NCBI GenBank assembly: GCA_022828445.1
Contig: JAIZZJ010000005.1
Span: 1,922,001 to 1,986,000, forward strand
Direction: 5' to 3'
From: Graphiopsis chlorocephala
Lineage: Eukaryota; Ascomycota; Dothideomycetes; Cladosporiales; Cladosporiaceae
DNA length: 64,000 bases
In this document: positions 21,838 to 32,631 of the stretch, piece after piece
How the letters are laid out: every line of letters begins with the position of its first letter
How positions within the stretch are numbered: position 1 is the stretch's first letter
The notes under the pieces: model-generated
What the model saw: the letters and a program-made list of their open reading frames with translations, nothing else
What the model was told of the DNA's origin: nothing
The model's database searches: none
Program-made: the position numbers and the translations under genes

Positions 21838-23196
21838 GGAAATTCTTGAGAGGCGAACATTGTAAGAGTCTGGGATGAAAGACCACCAAGGTGGCTTCGG
21901 ATGACACGAGGGCATGCATTGGCTTTGGTTTGAAGATTCGAAGGACCAAAGGATTCAGGTGAGCATGGAAGATCACCATGCTGGACAGAGAGTACGTCCG
22001 TGAAGCGGTACAGGCTTGACAGGCATGGTCGAGAACGCACATGCATTAGCCCCCATTGGCTGGACGAGAAGGGATGTACCATACACATGTATTTATATAC
22101 AAGAACGATTGATTCTGGATCAGATTGGCCATGAAATGTTCTTTCATGGAGATCCGCGACCCTCGATGTTTGAGATCCTCAAGACCCACGTTGGTTATTG
22201 CAGTGGCAAGGACTGCTGAGATATTCGATCGTGCTCTCGACCACATCGTATGGACTACAGAACGCAGGCGTGTGACGATCAACCTGTTTCGCCTGGAACA
22301 CTCGTCTTTCACTCCTACGCGCCAAAAACCAGCCTCCAAGCATCCCTCATTGCAGTTCACAATGGCATACATGTCCGTAGCGTTCTTCTGCTGTCTACCT
22401 CTATCTTGACAAAGGCGACATACTCTGTACCCGTCTACCTCGGCGCAAAAGGCCAGTGAGAAATCACCATTTGCAACTTCAACGACTCCACGATTCTTCC
22501 TCGCTATTCAGTCTCCACTTGCCTCTGTGGCACTTCACTTGATCAATTTTGTTGGCCGCAGCTATAAGAGCTTCAGCAGTTTTTTCCTAACTTTTGGCCT
22601 TCTTCCGCGCCTGGCAGCAAAAATCTGAATAGCACATAATTGCATCAACACATTGGTCAACTGTTCACTTGCTGAAGTGGTTCACGGACTGGGCTTTCCC
22701 GGCTACTATAGGTCCTTTAGGATATGCGATTTATGTGGGCATGATATCGCGCGGGAGTTGCTCCTCGTGTGTTGGTTTGTAGCAGCAACTGCATCAACGA
22801 TGAGGACAATTATGTTCGATACATGGTCAGTGGGATTTAGCAACCTCCTTCAACTTGCCTTGAGATGGCGATGGATCTAGCCGACAATGGTGATTCTCCT
22901 TCATGAGATGAGATAGCCAGTATCAGTATGAGCTTATTAGTCTATTTATACAGACTTTTATAGATCGCTTTTACTGAAGCCCGATGACGCTGAGGAGCCG
23001 TGTTTATCTTGACATCGTACACTTTGTGGAGAGCATCCAGGCATTTTGTGTGAATGGTGTGCCTGTCTTGAGACAAGGTTGCGGGAAAGTGCGATGCTAC
23101 AAAAGAGCAAAAGTGAAAGAAACTCGTCGCAAGTCGACTATAGACCCGGGAAAGATAGCATATGAATGTCATGAGCAAAAAATGCAAAACGAGATG
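21838..23196. other. Intergenic stretch, no supported gene
   Basis: This 1.36-kb stretch lies between uS12m and the tRNA gene. Frames of up to about 100 codons occur on both strands without recognisable domains, introns or leader sequences. T-runs near 23177-23189 belong to the tRNA terminator. Confidence 0.4.
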
Positions 23197-23325
23197 TAGC
23201 TGAGAATGGTTTCGATCCATTGCCCTCCGGGTTATGAGCCCGGCCTATGAAATGTGTCAGTGATAACTCTAGATACAGAGTGAGAGTGGGTAAATTCTTA
23301 CGCGCTTCCGCTGCGCCACTCAGCT
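23197..23325 (-). tRNA. tRNA-iMet: Initiator tRNA-Met (CAT) interrupted by a 57-nt GT-AG insert
   Basis: On the minus strand the 5' end is at 23325 and the discriminator A at 23197. The seven-pair acceptor stem is AGCTGAG with CTCAGCT, giving the A1:U72 pair of eukaryotic initiators. The D arm holds GCGC/GCGC and an A box. The anticodon stem CCGGG/CCCGG has three G:C pairs next to loop CTCATAA. The T arm AATGG/CCATT has loop ATCGAAA (A54), as in initiators, and a B box. Between positions 26 and 27 lie 57 extra nt (23301-23245). Without them the RNA is 72 nt, the normal length. The insert begins GTAAGA, contains CTGAC and ends ATAG. Pol III T-runs follow within ~15 nt (TTTT at 23189-23186). 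The insert itself has no TTTT run. Whether it is functional or a damaged copy is not shown by sequence alone. Confidence 0.85.
23245..23301 (-). other. Putative spliceosome-type intron inside the tRNA gene
   Basis: The 57-nt segment starts GTAAGA, has a CTGAC branch-like site ending 11 nt before the final AG, and ends CATAG. Removing it restores G26 and a perfect cloverleaf. The boundary is ambiguous by one base because G occurs at both junctions. It lies between the D arm and anticodon stem, not at the canonical 37/38 site of tRNA introns cut by the tRNA endonuclease. Confidence 0.65.
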
Positions 23326-23990
23326 TTTCGCAAGCTTGGTGCTGCTTGATGGAGACGGAGCAGAAACAGAAACTCATAACCCTGAAATGACAGAGGACTA
23401 GTGCTAGCGGACTGACAAGCACATCGCAAGAAGCTACCTAGTTTCATTGCTTATTGAGCTGTCAGATATGGATGAGCTATAAGAATAGCAACATAACTCT
23501 GACAGCACCAGAGAACCTTTGCCAAAAAAGAAGGGAATGTGTTACAATGCCCCCGCGTGTGGAGGAACAGGGCACCCGCTCACGAATTTGACGTAGACAA
23601 AGACAACGTCGCTACAATCACTACGCTACTATAGAAAACCGATAGTATTCGATCTGGAATTGGCGAAAGCCTTGACAAACGCTTCATATCGTCTATCTAA
23701 AGTGCAATAGTGCTTTTCTTATGATATGGGAAGTGACGTTGTGAATCCACGCTGGTCCTCATCAGGATGCACAGTACCTGGGCATTATAACGCACTCCCA
23801 AAAGAAGATGTAGTTGTTGAGAAACGGCAATCGAAGATCGAGGCACCGAGTATGTCAAGATTGCTCGGTGTTTGTAATGCTCTACGCATGTGCTCAAGTC
23901 CCACGAGAAACTCATGACAATCAATCTGCTATCACCACAAGATCATCACAGCAGTATGCATCACTCCAACACACACACACGCACACACAT
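23326..23990. other. Intergenic stretch, ends in a CA microsatellite
   Basis: No gene is supported. A (CA)n-type run interrupted by CG lies at about 23969-23989, directly after the SDR stop codon and so in its 3' flank. Confidence 0.45.
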
Positions 23991-25060
23991 CTAAGCCAAC
24001 TTTCCCGGCGCAAAAGGATGCCCAGCACTTAGCCCTCCATCAACAGCCCAAGCCTGCCCATTAACATAGCTCGCACTATCACTGCCCAAGAAAGCCGCCA
24101 CGCGCGCGATCTCATCAGCAATACCTCCTCTGGCCAGCGGGTTGAGCTGCCCGATCTTCCTCTCGGTGCCCCTCTTCCTCGCTGCTTCGTACACCGCGGA
24201 CGTCATGCCAGTCTCGATCAGCCCGGGACACACTGCGTTGCAGCGGATGCCGGTGCCGGTGAATTGGTAGGCGGCGGTTTGCATGATGCTGATGACGGCC
24301 GCTTTTGATGCGGAGTAGTCTGTTGTGCCGGCGTTGGAGCGCAGGCCGGCGACGGAGGCGGTGGCGATGATGCTACCGCATGGGTAGGGCTTGGATTCTG
24401 AGGTCTTGAGCATGCCGCGACCAGCGTGTTTTGCTGCTAGGAATACGCTAGGGGCATGTCAGCGCGTGCAGGATTAAGAATACCAGTCAGTGGCAAAGCC
24501 TCACTCACCTGAGCGCATTCGTGCGCATAGTCTTCATGAAATTATCCGCGGTCGCATCCAGAATCCGCTCCGCGCCAGCGATAATGCCAGCATTGGCGAA
24601 GAAGATGTCGAGGCGGCCGTACTTCTGCAGAACCTCGTCTACGAGATTCTTCACGTCCGCTTCGTCGCCAGCATCGATTTTGCGAGCGTGGACCTTCACC
24701 CCGGGGTACAGACTCTCGATCTCTCGTGCGTGAATGTCTAGCAAGTCGGTCCTGTAGTCACAAATGTAGACTGCGGTGGCGCCGTTGCGGGCAAACTGGT
24801 GGGAGGTTGCTCGGCCGATGCCATTTGGTGAGTTGGCCCCGGTGACTATCACGATTTTGTTTTTGACGCTGCTTTGGGGGCATCAGTATTGCACATACCA
24901 AAACAATATACGCCCAGGGGACCTACGCGCCGACGGTATCAGTTGCGATGGTGGGAATGTTTGGGACGCCCTCAAATGACCCGAGGTCGGCAGGGTTCCT
25001 GGGATTTGCGAGCTGTTCGCTCAAGGCATTTACGCGTGCTTTGGAGTTGATAGAAGACAT
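23991..25060 (-). CDS. Short-chain dehydrogenase/reductase (classical SDR)
   Basis: Three exons on the minus strand (25060-24927, 24868-24509, 24447-23991) encode 316 residues; the introns are 58 and 61 nt. After a ~45-residue lead, the Rossmann fold opens with IVIVTGANSPNGIGRA, the nucleotide-binding glycine motif with a small insertion. The DIFFANAGI block carries the NAG motif. The catalytic Ser lies in IIATASVAG and YSASK supplies Tyr and Lys. The C-terminal substrate-loop side (NPLARGGIADEIARVAAFLGSD, AVDGG) is standard. An aspartate after strand 2 (ICDYRTD) favours NAD(H). The substrate cannot be told from sequence. Intron 1 has a tandem acceptor (AAGCAG) that could add or drop one serine. 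Confidence 0.9.
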
Positions 25061-27298
25061 GATTGACAAAGTATTTATGATATTCCTATGGCAAGACGTG
25101 ATCAATAATCGTCAAATGTACGCTGACCACGTTGGTCTCCGCGACGTCTCGCAGACCCGAGGATGATGTCGCTGGTCGTTTCTCCACTTGTACCGAGGCT
25201 CTCCTTCTAAGCTGGAAGGAACACATTTGATGCCTCTAGGTACGCTCGATGTGACATGAAATACACGCACATAGAGACGGTCTTGATCCGACCATCGTTG
25301 CTAGGTATCGCTTGTGGTACTGCTCAGACGTGAAGACAAGGGTGGTAGGGAAAGCATTGGTCCCTTGGTCCACAGACACCAGATGAACAGCGAAACCCAC
25401 TCACACCAGGACCATCCGCATTCAAATATTACCTCACTAGCTCAATACGCAAAACTCCGCAATGATTCGACAACAAGAACATCCCCAGTAGCAAGACGAC
25501 GTCATCAATCTGAAGACGCTGTAGCGAGTGAATATATACATGTATCCCCCGGTCATGCTAGAAAGATGAATAGGACGCCTGGTTCCAAACTTACTTCGCA
25601 CAGTCGAAAGGTGGTTGGTATCATCTGTGCATCACGCAAAAGCAACAGCGTCATCGTCATCGTCGCGATACCTTCACTCAGGAATGCTCGATGCCTATAC
25701 TTCTTCCGATGCAGTAGTATCGAACTATTGATGCCCTACCACACACTCTACTAGCAGCAAGGTCTGGATCATATTAGCTCTTCAGCGGTGTTCGCTGTCA
25801 ATCGACGAGTCATCTACCACTACTGTATCAAACTATCACTACCGTACCTCATGTACCGTACTTTGCACGTCACGAGTGGAAGCAAATTCCCACTTCTCCC
25901 AAAGTATACCGAATTGGGGTGTAAGTTGCGCGAATGCATCGCTCGATTCTGCCAGGATGCTTCTGTAGTGTTGATTCTATACCCCGGAATTTGCGGCATC
26001 TTCGCTTTCTGTGCACAGAGGGATGCCTGCGTGGTCGCAACTCGTGTGTCGCGCGCGCACTACGTCTTTCTCAGCACTACTCGATCTGCTTCCTGACTTC
26101 CCGGTCCTTGGGATCGTCGCAGTCGTCGCAGCCACATTCGTCTCCTCCTCGCCTCAAAATATGGTATCGCGACGACGTCAGCCTTGCGCGGCACTCTCAA
26201 TTATAGCATCAAGGTGCAAGCCGACCGAACCGACAGGAAAGTGTGTGCCTGCAGGTACGGCGGCCAAGCAAGCAGGACGCCACCACCTCAATAATACTCC
26301 TAGCATAATTAATATACTGTCATGTAGGTGCGGAAGCGGTTGCGTTGCGGCGCATACGCGTCCGGGTCACCTGATGCGTGCGGCGTGCCTCTGAGTCTTC
26401 ACGATGTAGAGAATCCGCACTTCTGCGCTGGCTTCAAAGTCATTTCGGGACCAGTACCATAGTTCATGTCCACCGCATATTGGCAGACCCGAAAGCGGAC
26501 ATCAAGCACAGGTCTACTAAGACACCGCCCGAACGAGGCCCGGCTAGCAACATATGCGCTGCAAGGGCGGACAGCGACGATCCTGCACTATTACCAACTA
26601 AGCAGCCCGAAAAAATTCCTCCGAATGTTCTTATGCAGGCCTGGAACACTCGCTCGCCCCCTTCGTTCCGTACGTTCCACCGTTCCATCCGCGGCTCTCG
26701 AGCGGTCGTCGCTCAAAGCAACATCCGGTGTGTGCCACGCAGAACCAACCACGTGTGCAGCACCGGTCACACAGCCACCCGCGATCCTGCCGCCTGGAAA
26801 ATGTTGCGAGGTGTCGCGATGCAATGCCAGGGCAGGCCTGTAGTGGTGGTCAAAAAAACGCACATCCGCATGCGCGTCGAATATCCCCGTCGATCGCCGC
26901 AATAAGGCGACAGCGAGAGAGAGCTCGCAAGTCGAGCCGAACAATTTGCGGCCATCGGGACCCTCGCTCCAAGGTTAGCCTCCACGCGGCGCCGGACCCT
27001 GTGGGTTTCCTGCCTCTGACGTGGTGAGGGTTTGCGCGAACGAGAGAAGGGTTTGTTGTGTAGATGACCCTCTGCTCGCCCGCCTACTTGCGTGTCGCGA
27101 GGCGATCGTCCATATCATCTACTCTGCCGTCCCGTGTGTCATTGGAAACGTGTTTCATCTCCTTCCTCTGTGTCTCGCCCTGTCAAGCAAAAACAAATAT
27201 CATCGTTCAGCTCGATCGATCGATTGCTCCGACCCTCTCCACAACACGCCAAACCAGAACCCGAGCACAAGAACCACAAGCAATCCTTACCACGGTCA
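25061..27298. other. Long intergenic stretch, no supported gene
   Basis: This 2.2-kb stretch is upstream of both the SDR gene and the possible small gene at 27299. Frames of up to 175 codons near 26378-26905 have compositions typical of chance reading (many Arg/Ser/Cys) and no splice support. A CT-rich, then CA-rich leader just before 27299 looks like a fungal promoter and 5' UTR. Confidence 0.4.
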
Positions 27299-27538
27299 AT
27301 GGCGGGCTCTAAATTCGTCGAGATCCTCGACACTTCAGCGACACCTTACTCTCAGGCCAATGTCGACCTGCAAGCAACAATAGACGAATCACGCCGCCGC
27401 TCAGCTTCATCCGGCAGCATTTCCAGCTCGAACGAAAGCGTGCAGTCGCCAACATCACCAACCTCGCCAACAATGAGCGCACAGCCCATGAAGATGCGCT
27501 TACGGGCTCTATCTCTTCGCAGACCTAAGAAGACGTGA
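27299..27538 (+). CDS. Possible small Ser/Pro-rich protein (79 aa)
   Basis: An ATG at 27299 opens an 80-codon frame ending TGA, preceded by a C/A-rich leader typical of fungal 5' UTRs. The product is acidic to neutral at the start. A serine-rich middle with repeated Ser-Pro/Thr-Pro steps (SPTSPTSPT) could be a target of proline-directed kinases. The tail is strongly basic (RALSLRRPKK). No family is recognised and no signal peptide is visible. The stop overlaps a GTGAGC sequence, so the frame could instead splice into a further exon downstream. I could not choose an acceptor with confidence. Confidence 0.45.
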   Translation: MAGSKFVEILDTSATPYSQANVDLQATIDESRRRSASSGSISSSNESVQSPTSPTSPTMSAQPMKMRLRALSLRRPKKT

Positions 27539-28834
27539 GCTGTTTTGAAACTGGTTTTCGAATTTCGAGAAGGACGCCTGGGTATGCCAGTCAGCCACTT
27601 CATGCATTTACGATCACGAGATTTCACGCACGACATGAGCAAGCACGACGCCCTTCGAAGGGATCTTCGGTCTGACATGCCAGCATTCTGTCGACACTGT
27701 CAAAGGATAATTGTCAAAGGGAACTGCCGAGAGGCCTGCTCCTTGACACTACACTGGACCGAGCCTCGAAATTTTGCACGTGTGGGTGCTACATCCACAG
27801 AGCCGCATCATCGCTTCGAGGTTACATGTGGTTGAGAGAGGTATTCCTGGAGCTTTGGAAAGCACTGGAGTCGCGGTCAAAGATGCTCCTTGCGACCCTG
27901 CTTGAAGCGGCTTGTGGCGAGGGCGTGGCAAAGGGGACGTTGCGAGGTCGCTTCTTTGAAGGAGCGATTACTTTCACGTACAGAGGATTATCGGGGCTAT
28001 GAGATTGTTATATGCATCAAGCATCATCATTATCGCTCTACATTTGGTCAACGAGCATGACAATCTTTTCTCTGCACACGCCATCTACACTCTTCTCGCC
28101 TCTTCGGTTCGTGCACTTTCAAAGAACCTTGAATCTAATGGTTCCAGTAAAACAAAGAACCATATTCTTCAAGGTACTGCAGAGCTTTAACATGCTGAAA
28201 TCGAGCCCTCTTGCTTCAAGAATAAGAGATATATTCATGGCATGAATAGGTGCATGTACATGTACGCATATACACATGTACTGCTGCTCCTTCTTTATCT
28301 ACGGGTTAGGGTTGGGGCCAGTCGTTTTTCACGTCTCACACGAGTAAAACAGGTGAACTCTTCCAGTAGCGCATATCTTGGTTTTATTATCGTAAGGAAT
28401 AGCATATCGCGTGAGACTATTCATCGGATATTGTGCTATGTTGTTTTGGTGTTGAGGGAGCGCGTTGTAATCGCATAGCTCCAAAAATCCTGTAATGAAC
28501 AGAGATGGTTGGAGGAAAGAGACAAGTACGGTGCCACGCTCGTCGGCACAGCATTGGTCTATACTCTGTTGCGGCCTGCAGAAGCGAATAATTGTAAGAC
28601 TCAACTGCGAGAGTCTTGTATACAAACATAAAAACATGAGCTTTCTGTTATTTTTGATGTGAATTTCGCGAATATCTCGAAAACAAGTCTTGGAATGCCC
28701 TTTCTTGCTGCGGGGCTTCCGCCATCTCGTTGGGCCATCACCTCATCCATCACATACCAGAGAGTAATCGACGAACAGCACCAAGATACACAAATCCTCA
28801 CGAAACACATCTAGGCAATGGGAACAACATAAAC
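27539..28834. other. Intergenic stretch with a short telomere-like motif
   Basis: No gene is supported. GGGTTAGGGTTGGGG lies at 28303-28317, about two and a half TTAGGG-like units, too short to call an interstitial telomere. The left part could hold 3' UTR or further exons of the small gene at 27299. Confidence 0.4.
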
Positions 28835-29628
28835 ATGAACTCGCGCGTAAACTCAGCTTCAGATCTTGCGTTTCTGAACGAGCCTTACCATCCCATCTAC
28901 AGCCCTTTCGCGGCAAAGCCAGTGCTCGTCCACCAGTAAGCCGTAGCACACTCTAATAGATACCATGAAACATGAGAGCATCAAGCTAACAGCTCACCAG
29001 GCGCAATACCTATGCCAATCATGTCTTTACCGAAAGGCCGCTGCTAGGTCCTTTGCTTTTCGATAACAACGACTCTGACGCTCGGGACCACTGTGCTGCA
29101 GAACGCAGTATGTGCCGGCCGCCCCAAAATCCTATCACATCTCATCGAGAAAGAAAAAAGCAAGTACGCAAACTTCGATTTCTAACAAATCTCCACGCAG
29201 CATTCCTCTCCTGGCTCCGCCTCGCAACCTACATGTCCATCGTCGCCGTCGCCATCCTCATCTCCTTCCACCTCAAAGCCGAAGCCTCAGCGCTCGAAAA
29301 ACGCATAGCGCTCCCCTTCGGTCTCGTATTCTGGTGTCTGGCCATCGCTTGTCTCGCCGCGGGGCTGAACAATTACATCAAGACTGTGTCGCGGTATTCG
29401 CGGAGACAGGCGTTGGTGCAGAGTGGGACGGGGACGCAATTGGTAAGTTTTGGAAGGAGGATTTTTTGTTTTGTTTGTTTTGTGTTGGACTGGACTGATT
29501 GGGAGATGGTTTTGCTGACGAATGGTTGTGATTTTTGATTATAGGTGTTTACGGTTGTGGCGACAGCGATTGTTGCTGCTTGTGTGCTGTTTTTGTCGAC
29601 GAATGCGAGGAATAATAAGTCACGGTAG
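28835..29628 (+). CDS. DUF202-family small membrane protein
   Basis: Four exons (28835-28935, 29001-29107, 29201-29442, 29545-29628) encode 177 residues; the introns are 65, 93 and 102 nt with GTAAGC, GTATGT and GTAAGT donors. Splicing builds the DUF202 signature: an acidic DNNDSDARDHCAAER lead into ERTFLSWLRLA across intron 2, then three hydrophobic helices. Helix 1 is near 77-95, helix 2 near 107-127 and helix 3 near 150-168. The fungal members are often linked to the vacuolar transporter chaperone domain, though here it stands alone. The function is unknown. The gene is convergent with DBP10. Confidence 0.85.
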
Positions 29629-29748
29629 TAGGAAGAAGCTCCACCTTTTGGATGCTTACAAGTTTTGATTTGTACAATGCAATGCAATGGTATCTCGATG
29701 CGTATAACCACAGGCTCTTGTGGCTGGGTTGAAGAACAAATCCTATCT

Positions 29749-32631
29749 CTACTTTCTGCGCTGGGGCCTGGCGTTCTTCTCTTTCTTCTTCTGCTCTTCC
29801 CTCCTGATCTTGCGCACGTCGTCTACGCTCTTGATCTCGGACTTGCCCTTGCCCTCAGCGAACCTGCCGCGCCTCGCCTCCTTTGCAGCCTCGACTCTCT
29901 TCTTACGCACATCGTAGTCGTCTCTGTATTTATCCGCGGCCTTGGGTGCCTTGTCCTGCTTGTGCTTGTACCTCTTGCCGTCAACATTGCCGCCGGCGAA
30001 GTGGTGCGAATTGCCCTTCTCCATCTCACCAACACGCGGCACGTGATTGACCTTGTTCGCCTTCTTCCACGCTTCGAAGCGTCCCGACTTGAACGACGCC
30101 GCGATCTTCTGTCCGCTCTCGCCGGTGATGTAGCGCGCGCCCTTGCTGCCGTCGACATCGTTGGCGCGAGACACGTACTTCTTGTTCTTCTTGTCCCAGC
30201 GCATGCTGTTGATCTTGTTTGCGGTGGCGAACGCCTTGTCGTCGTCGTTGGCGAGGTCCATGGTAGCGCCGGCGGCTTCGGTGACGAAGTTGGAATTGAC
30301 GTTGACACCGCCTGAGTTTACACCGTAGCCGCGATCTTCGGCCACGTTGATGGTGGTGGGGTTGTATGACATGAAGTGCTCCGAGTCTTGCCATTTGTTG
30401 GCTTTCTTACCACCGGGCAGAGTCTCTGGTTGTGTGAAAGCGAGTTCGAGCTCGCCGTCTGAGGCTTCCTCCATATCGGCTCCGCCGGGCTGGGTGAGGA
30501 CCAATTCGTCGTCGTCAGAGTCTTCATCGTTGCCACGGTCGATCCTCGCAGGTGCGGCATCTGCTGCCTCTGCCGCTGCCTCCTCTGCTTTCTTCGCCTT
30601 GATCTTCTCTCTCGCTGCGACCTGGTTTCGTCGTTTTTGCATGATCTCGGACATTTCAGTCGCTGCCGCTCCACGCTTGCCGACCTCGAAGACAGTCTCT
30701 TGGGGCTTAAAACTGCTTACGCGGGCAAGCATGTCCAGACGTGCCTGCTCGTCGTCTGCTTTCTCATCCTCCTCGAACATAAGATTGCTGCCTTTTGCAG
30801 CCTCTGTTGCTGAGAGGGCAAGGTTCTTCGCTCTCTTGACACTTTCCGCAGATGCGGAGTTTCGGGTGCGTAGGTACTGCTTCTCACCCTTGCCAGCAAC
30901 ATCCCTCATCAAGCTAAGATCGCTGTCGTGATCGATGACCTTGGACGCCTCTTCCATGTATCGCTCTAGCTTGTCGCGAACGAGGGTGCCGACGACAATT
31001 GCATCCTTGAACATTCCTTCTTCTGGTTGTGCGCGACCAATCAAAAGCTTGCGACCAAGGAACAGCTGCAGATCCACGAGATATGGCATATCATGCTGAC
31101 TGATCAAGCTGTAAGCCCAACCAGACTCGCCAGCACGGGCGGTTCTGCCGACTCTGTGGATGAAGACCTTTGGCTGTGGGGGGAAGTCGTAGTTGATGAC
31201 GTTGGCGAGGACAGGAATATCGAGACCACGAGCCGCAACGTCTGTGACAACGAGGATGTTGGACATGCCTGTTCGGAACTCGTCGGTCTGCATCTTACGA
31301 GCAGTCTGATCCAGTGCGCCGTACACGAAGGAAGTCGCATATCCCATAGCCTTCAGATAGGCGGCAAGGTACTCGACGTGGTGTTTGGTGGAGGCGAAGA
31401 TAACTGTCGAATGCTTCGTCGGCATGACCTTAGGTCCCGGGCCATCACGCTTTCGTTTCTTGTTATCAACGCCGCCTTTTGATTTGATCATCGCCTCGGT
31501 TTCTCCTGTAGGCATCTGGATAACCTCTTCGAGGATGTACAGAAGCGAAGCCTCCTTCTCTCCCTTTTTTACTGTGAAGAAAGCACTTTGAAGGCCAGGT
31601 GCAATCTTACTCTCCGCATCCAAGCGCACCAGCTTAGGATCCTGCAAACCAGCGCGAGCGAATTCCACAAGCGACTTCGGAAGGGTAGCGGAGAAGAGCA
31701 ACGTCTGGCGTGTGGTTGGTAGAGAGTGCATAATCTCAGTCAATTGCGCGGCGAAACCCATTTCGAAGAGACGATCGGCCTCGTCAAAGACTACGTATTT
31801 GACACTAGACAGCTCCAGTCCCATTTCGACCTTCAAGTGCTCGAATCGACCAGGAGTGGCGATAATGATATCCGGGTTGGAGGCCATGCTGCTGAACTGA
31901 TCTTCCAAGCTATCACCACCAACGAGCAAAGTAGACCTGAGATCCGTGCCTCTACCCATCTCTTTGACAACCTTGAGCGTTTGCAAGGCCAATTCTCTGG
32001 AAGGCGAAAGAACGATAGCCCGGGCGCCGACTTTCGCAGAATGTGACTTTAGCTTTTCAATCATGGGAATGACGAAAGCAGCGGTTTTTCCAGATCCAGT
32101 CCTAGCCATACCGACGACATCCTGGCCGTCCATGATGAGAGGTACCGTCTTGCGCTGAATTGGCGTGGGCACGTTGAAGCCTTTCCTTGTAATTGCCTTG
32201 AGGAGGACGGCGTTCAGACCCATACTCTGGAATGCGCCTGCCTTCTTCGCAACCTTGTTCTCGCTCTTTCGGTTGGCCTTGACCTGCGCCGCGGCGATAA
32301 ACGCCTCATCCTCGTCATCGTCGTCCTCGAAAGCGTCCGCCACGTTCTCGGTCTTCCTCTTCTTGTTTTTCGGCTGCTCTGATGCGGGCTGGATTTCCTG
32401 ATCGGAGTCGCTGTCGAATACGTCGCCGGTGAATAAATTCTTTGAGATGTCGACCTCGGCGTCCGACATGGCCGGCGACACTGCTCTCCCCATTCTCGGC
32501 ATGGTTGGAGTAATTTGAAGTATGGTACTTCGATCGTCCTTGCTGAGCACCTCCAGCAACTTGCCGGGAACGACTTTCTCTAAAATTTGGCCGGCAAAGC
32601 TGCCTCGCTGAATCGAAGTCCGAGGCGACAT
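29749..32631 (-). CDS. DBP10: DEAD-box RNA helicase DBP10 (DDX54)
   Basis: This single-exon gene encodes 960 residues from the ATG at 32631; a second ATG about 43 codons in is a possible alternative. All helicase motifs are present in order: Q motif region GFNVPTPIQRK, motif I ARTGSGKT, Ia PSRELALQ, Ib TPGR, II DEAD, III SAT, IV VIFAST, V ARGLDIP and VI HRVGRTARAG. The N-terminus is acidic with a basic KKRK cluster. After the core comes the DBP10 C-terminal domain with a GRFEAWKK-type motif, and a Lys/Arg-rich tail. DBP10 works in the nucleolus on 60S ribosomal subunit assembly. The gene is divergent from RPA2 across a 200-bp promoter. Confidence 0.96.
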   Translation of the reverse strand: MSPRTSIQRGSFAGQILEKVVPGKLLEVLSKDDRSTILQITPTMPRMGRAVSPAMSDAEVDISKNLFTGDVFDSDSDQEIQPASEQPKNKKRKTENVADAFEDDDDEDEAFIAAAQVKANRKSENKVAKKAGAFQSMGLNAVLLKAITRKGFNVPTPIQRKTVPLIMDGQDVVGMARTGSGKTAAFVIPMIEKLKSHSAKVGARAIVLSPSRELALQTLKVVKEMGRGTDLRSTLLVGGDSLEDQFSSMASNPDIIIATPGRFEHLKVEMGLELSSVKYVVFDEADRLFEMGFAAQLTEIMHSLPTTRQTLLFSATLPKSLVEFARAGLQDPKLVRLDAESKIAPGLQSAFFTVKKGEKEASLLYILEEVIQMPTGETEAMIKSKGGVDNKKRKRDGPGPKVMPTKHSTVIFASTKHHVEYLAAYLKAMGYATSFVYGALDQTARKMQTDEFRTGMSNILVVTDVAARGLDIPVLANVINYDFPPQPKVFIHRVGRTARAGESGWAYSLISQHDMPYLVDLQLFLGRKLLIGRAQPEEGMFKDAIVVGTLVRDKLERYMEEASKVIDHDSDLSLMRDVAGKGEKQYLRTRNSASAESVKRAKNLALSATEAAKGSNLMFEEDEKADDEQARLDMLARVSSFKPQETVFEVGKRGAAATEMSEIMQKRRNQVAAREKIKAKKAEEAAAEAADAAPARIDRGNDEDSDDDELVLTQPGGADMEEASDGELELAFTQPETLPGGKKANKWQDSEHFMSYNPTTINVAEDRGYGVNSGGVNVNSNFVTEAAGATMDLANDDDKAFATANKINSMRWDKKNKKYVSRANDVDGSKGARYITGESGQKIAASFKSGRFEAWKKANKVNHVPRVGEMEKGNSHHFAGGNVDGKRYKHKQDKAPKAADKYRDDYDVRKKRVEAAKEARRGRFAEGKGKSEIKSVDDVRKIRREEQKKKEKNARPQRRK

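Noticed and set aside
22046..22409. Overlapping frames of about 100 codons on both strands after uS12m
   Set aside because: No domain or conserved pattern; most likely the 3' flank of uS12m.
26378..26905. Open frame of 175 codons on the plus strand
   Set aside because: Rich in Arg/Ser with no domain, leader or splice support, and overlapping frames on other strands are equally open because the stretch is GC-rich.
27999..28190. 63-codon frame with a signal-like hydrophobic start
   Set aside because: The hydrophobic run is short and the remainder has no cysteines or features; no promoter-like leader precedes it.
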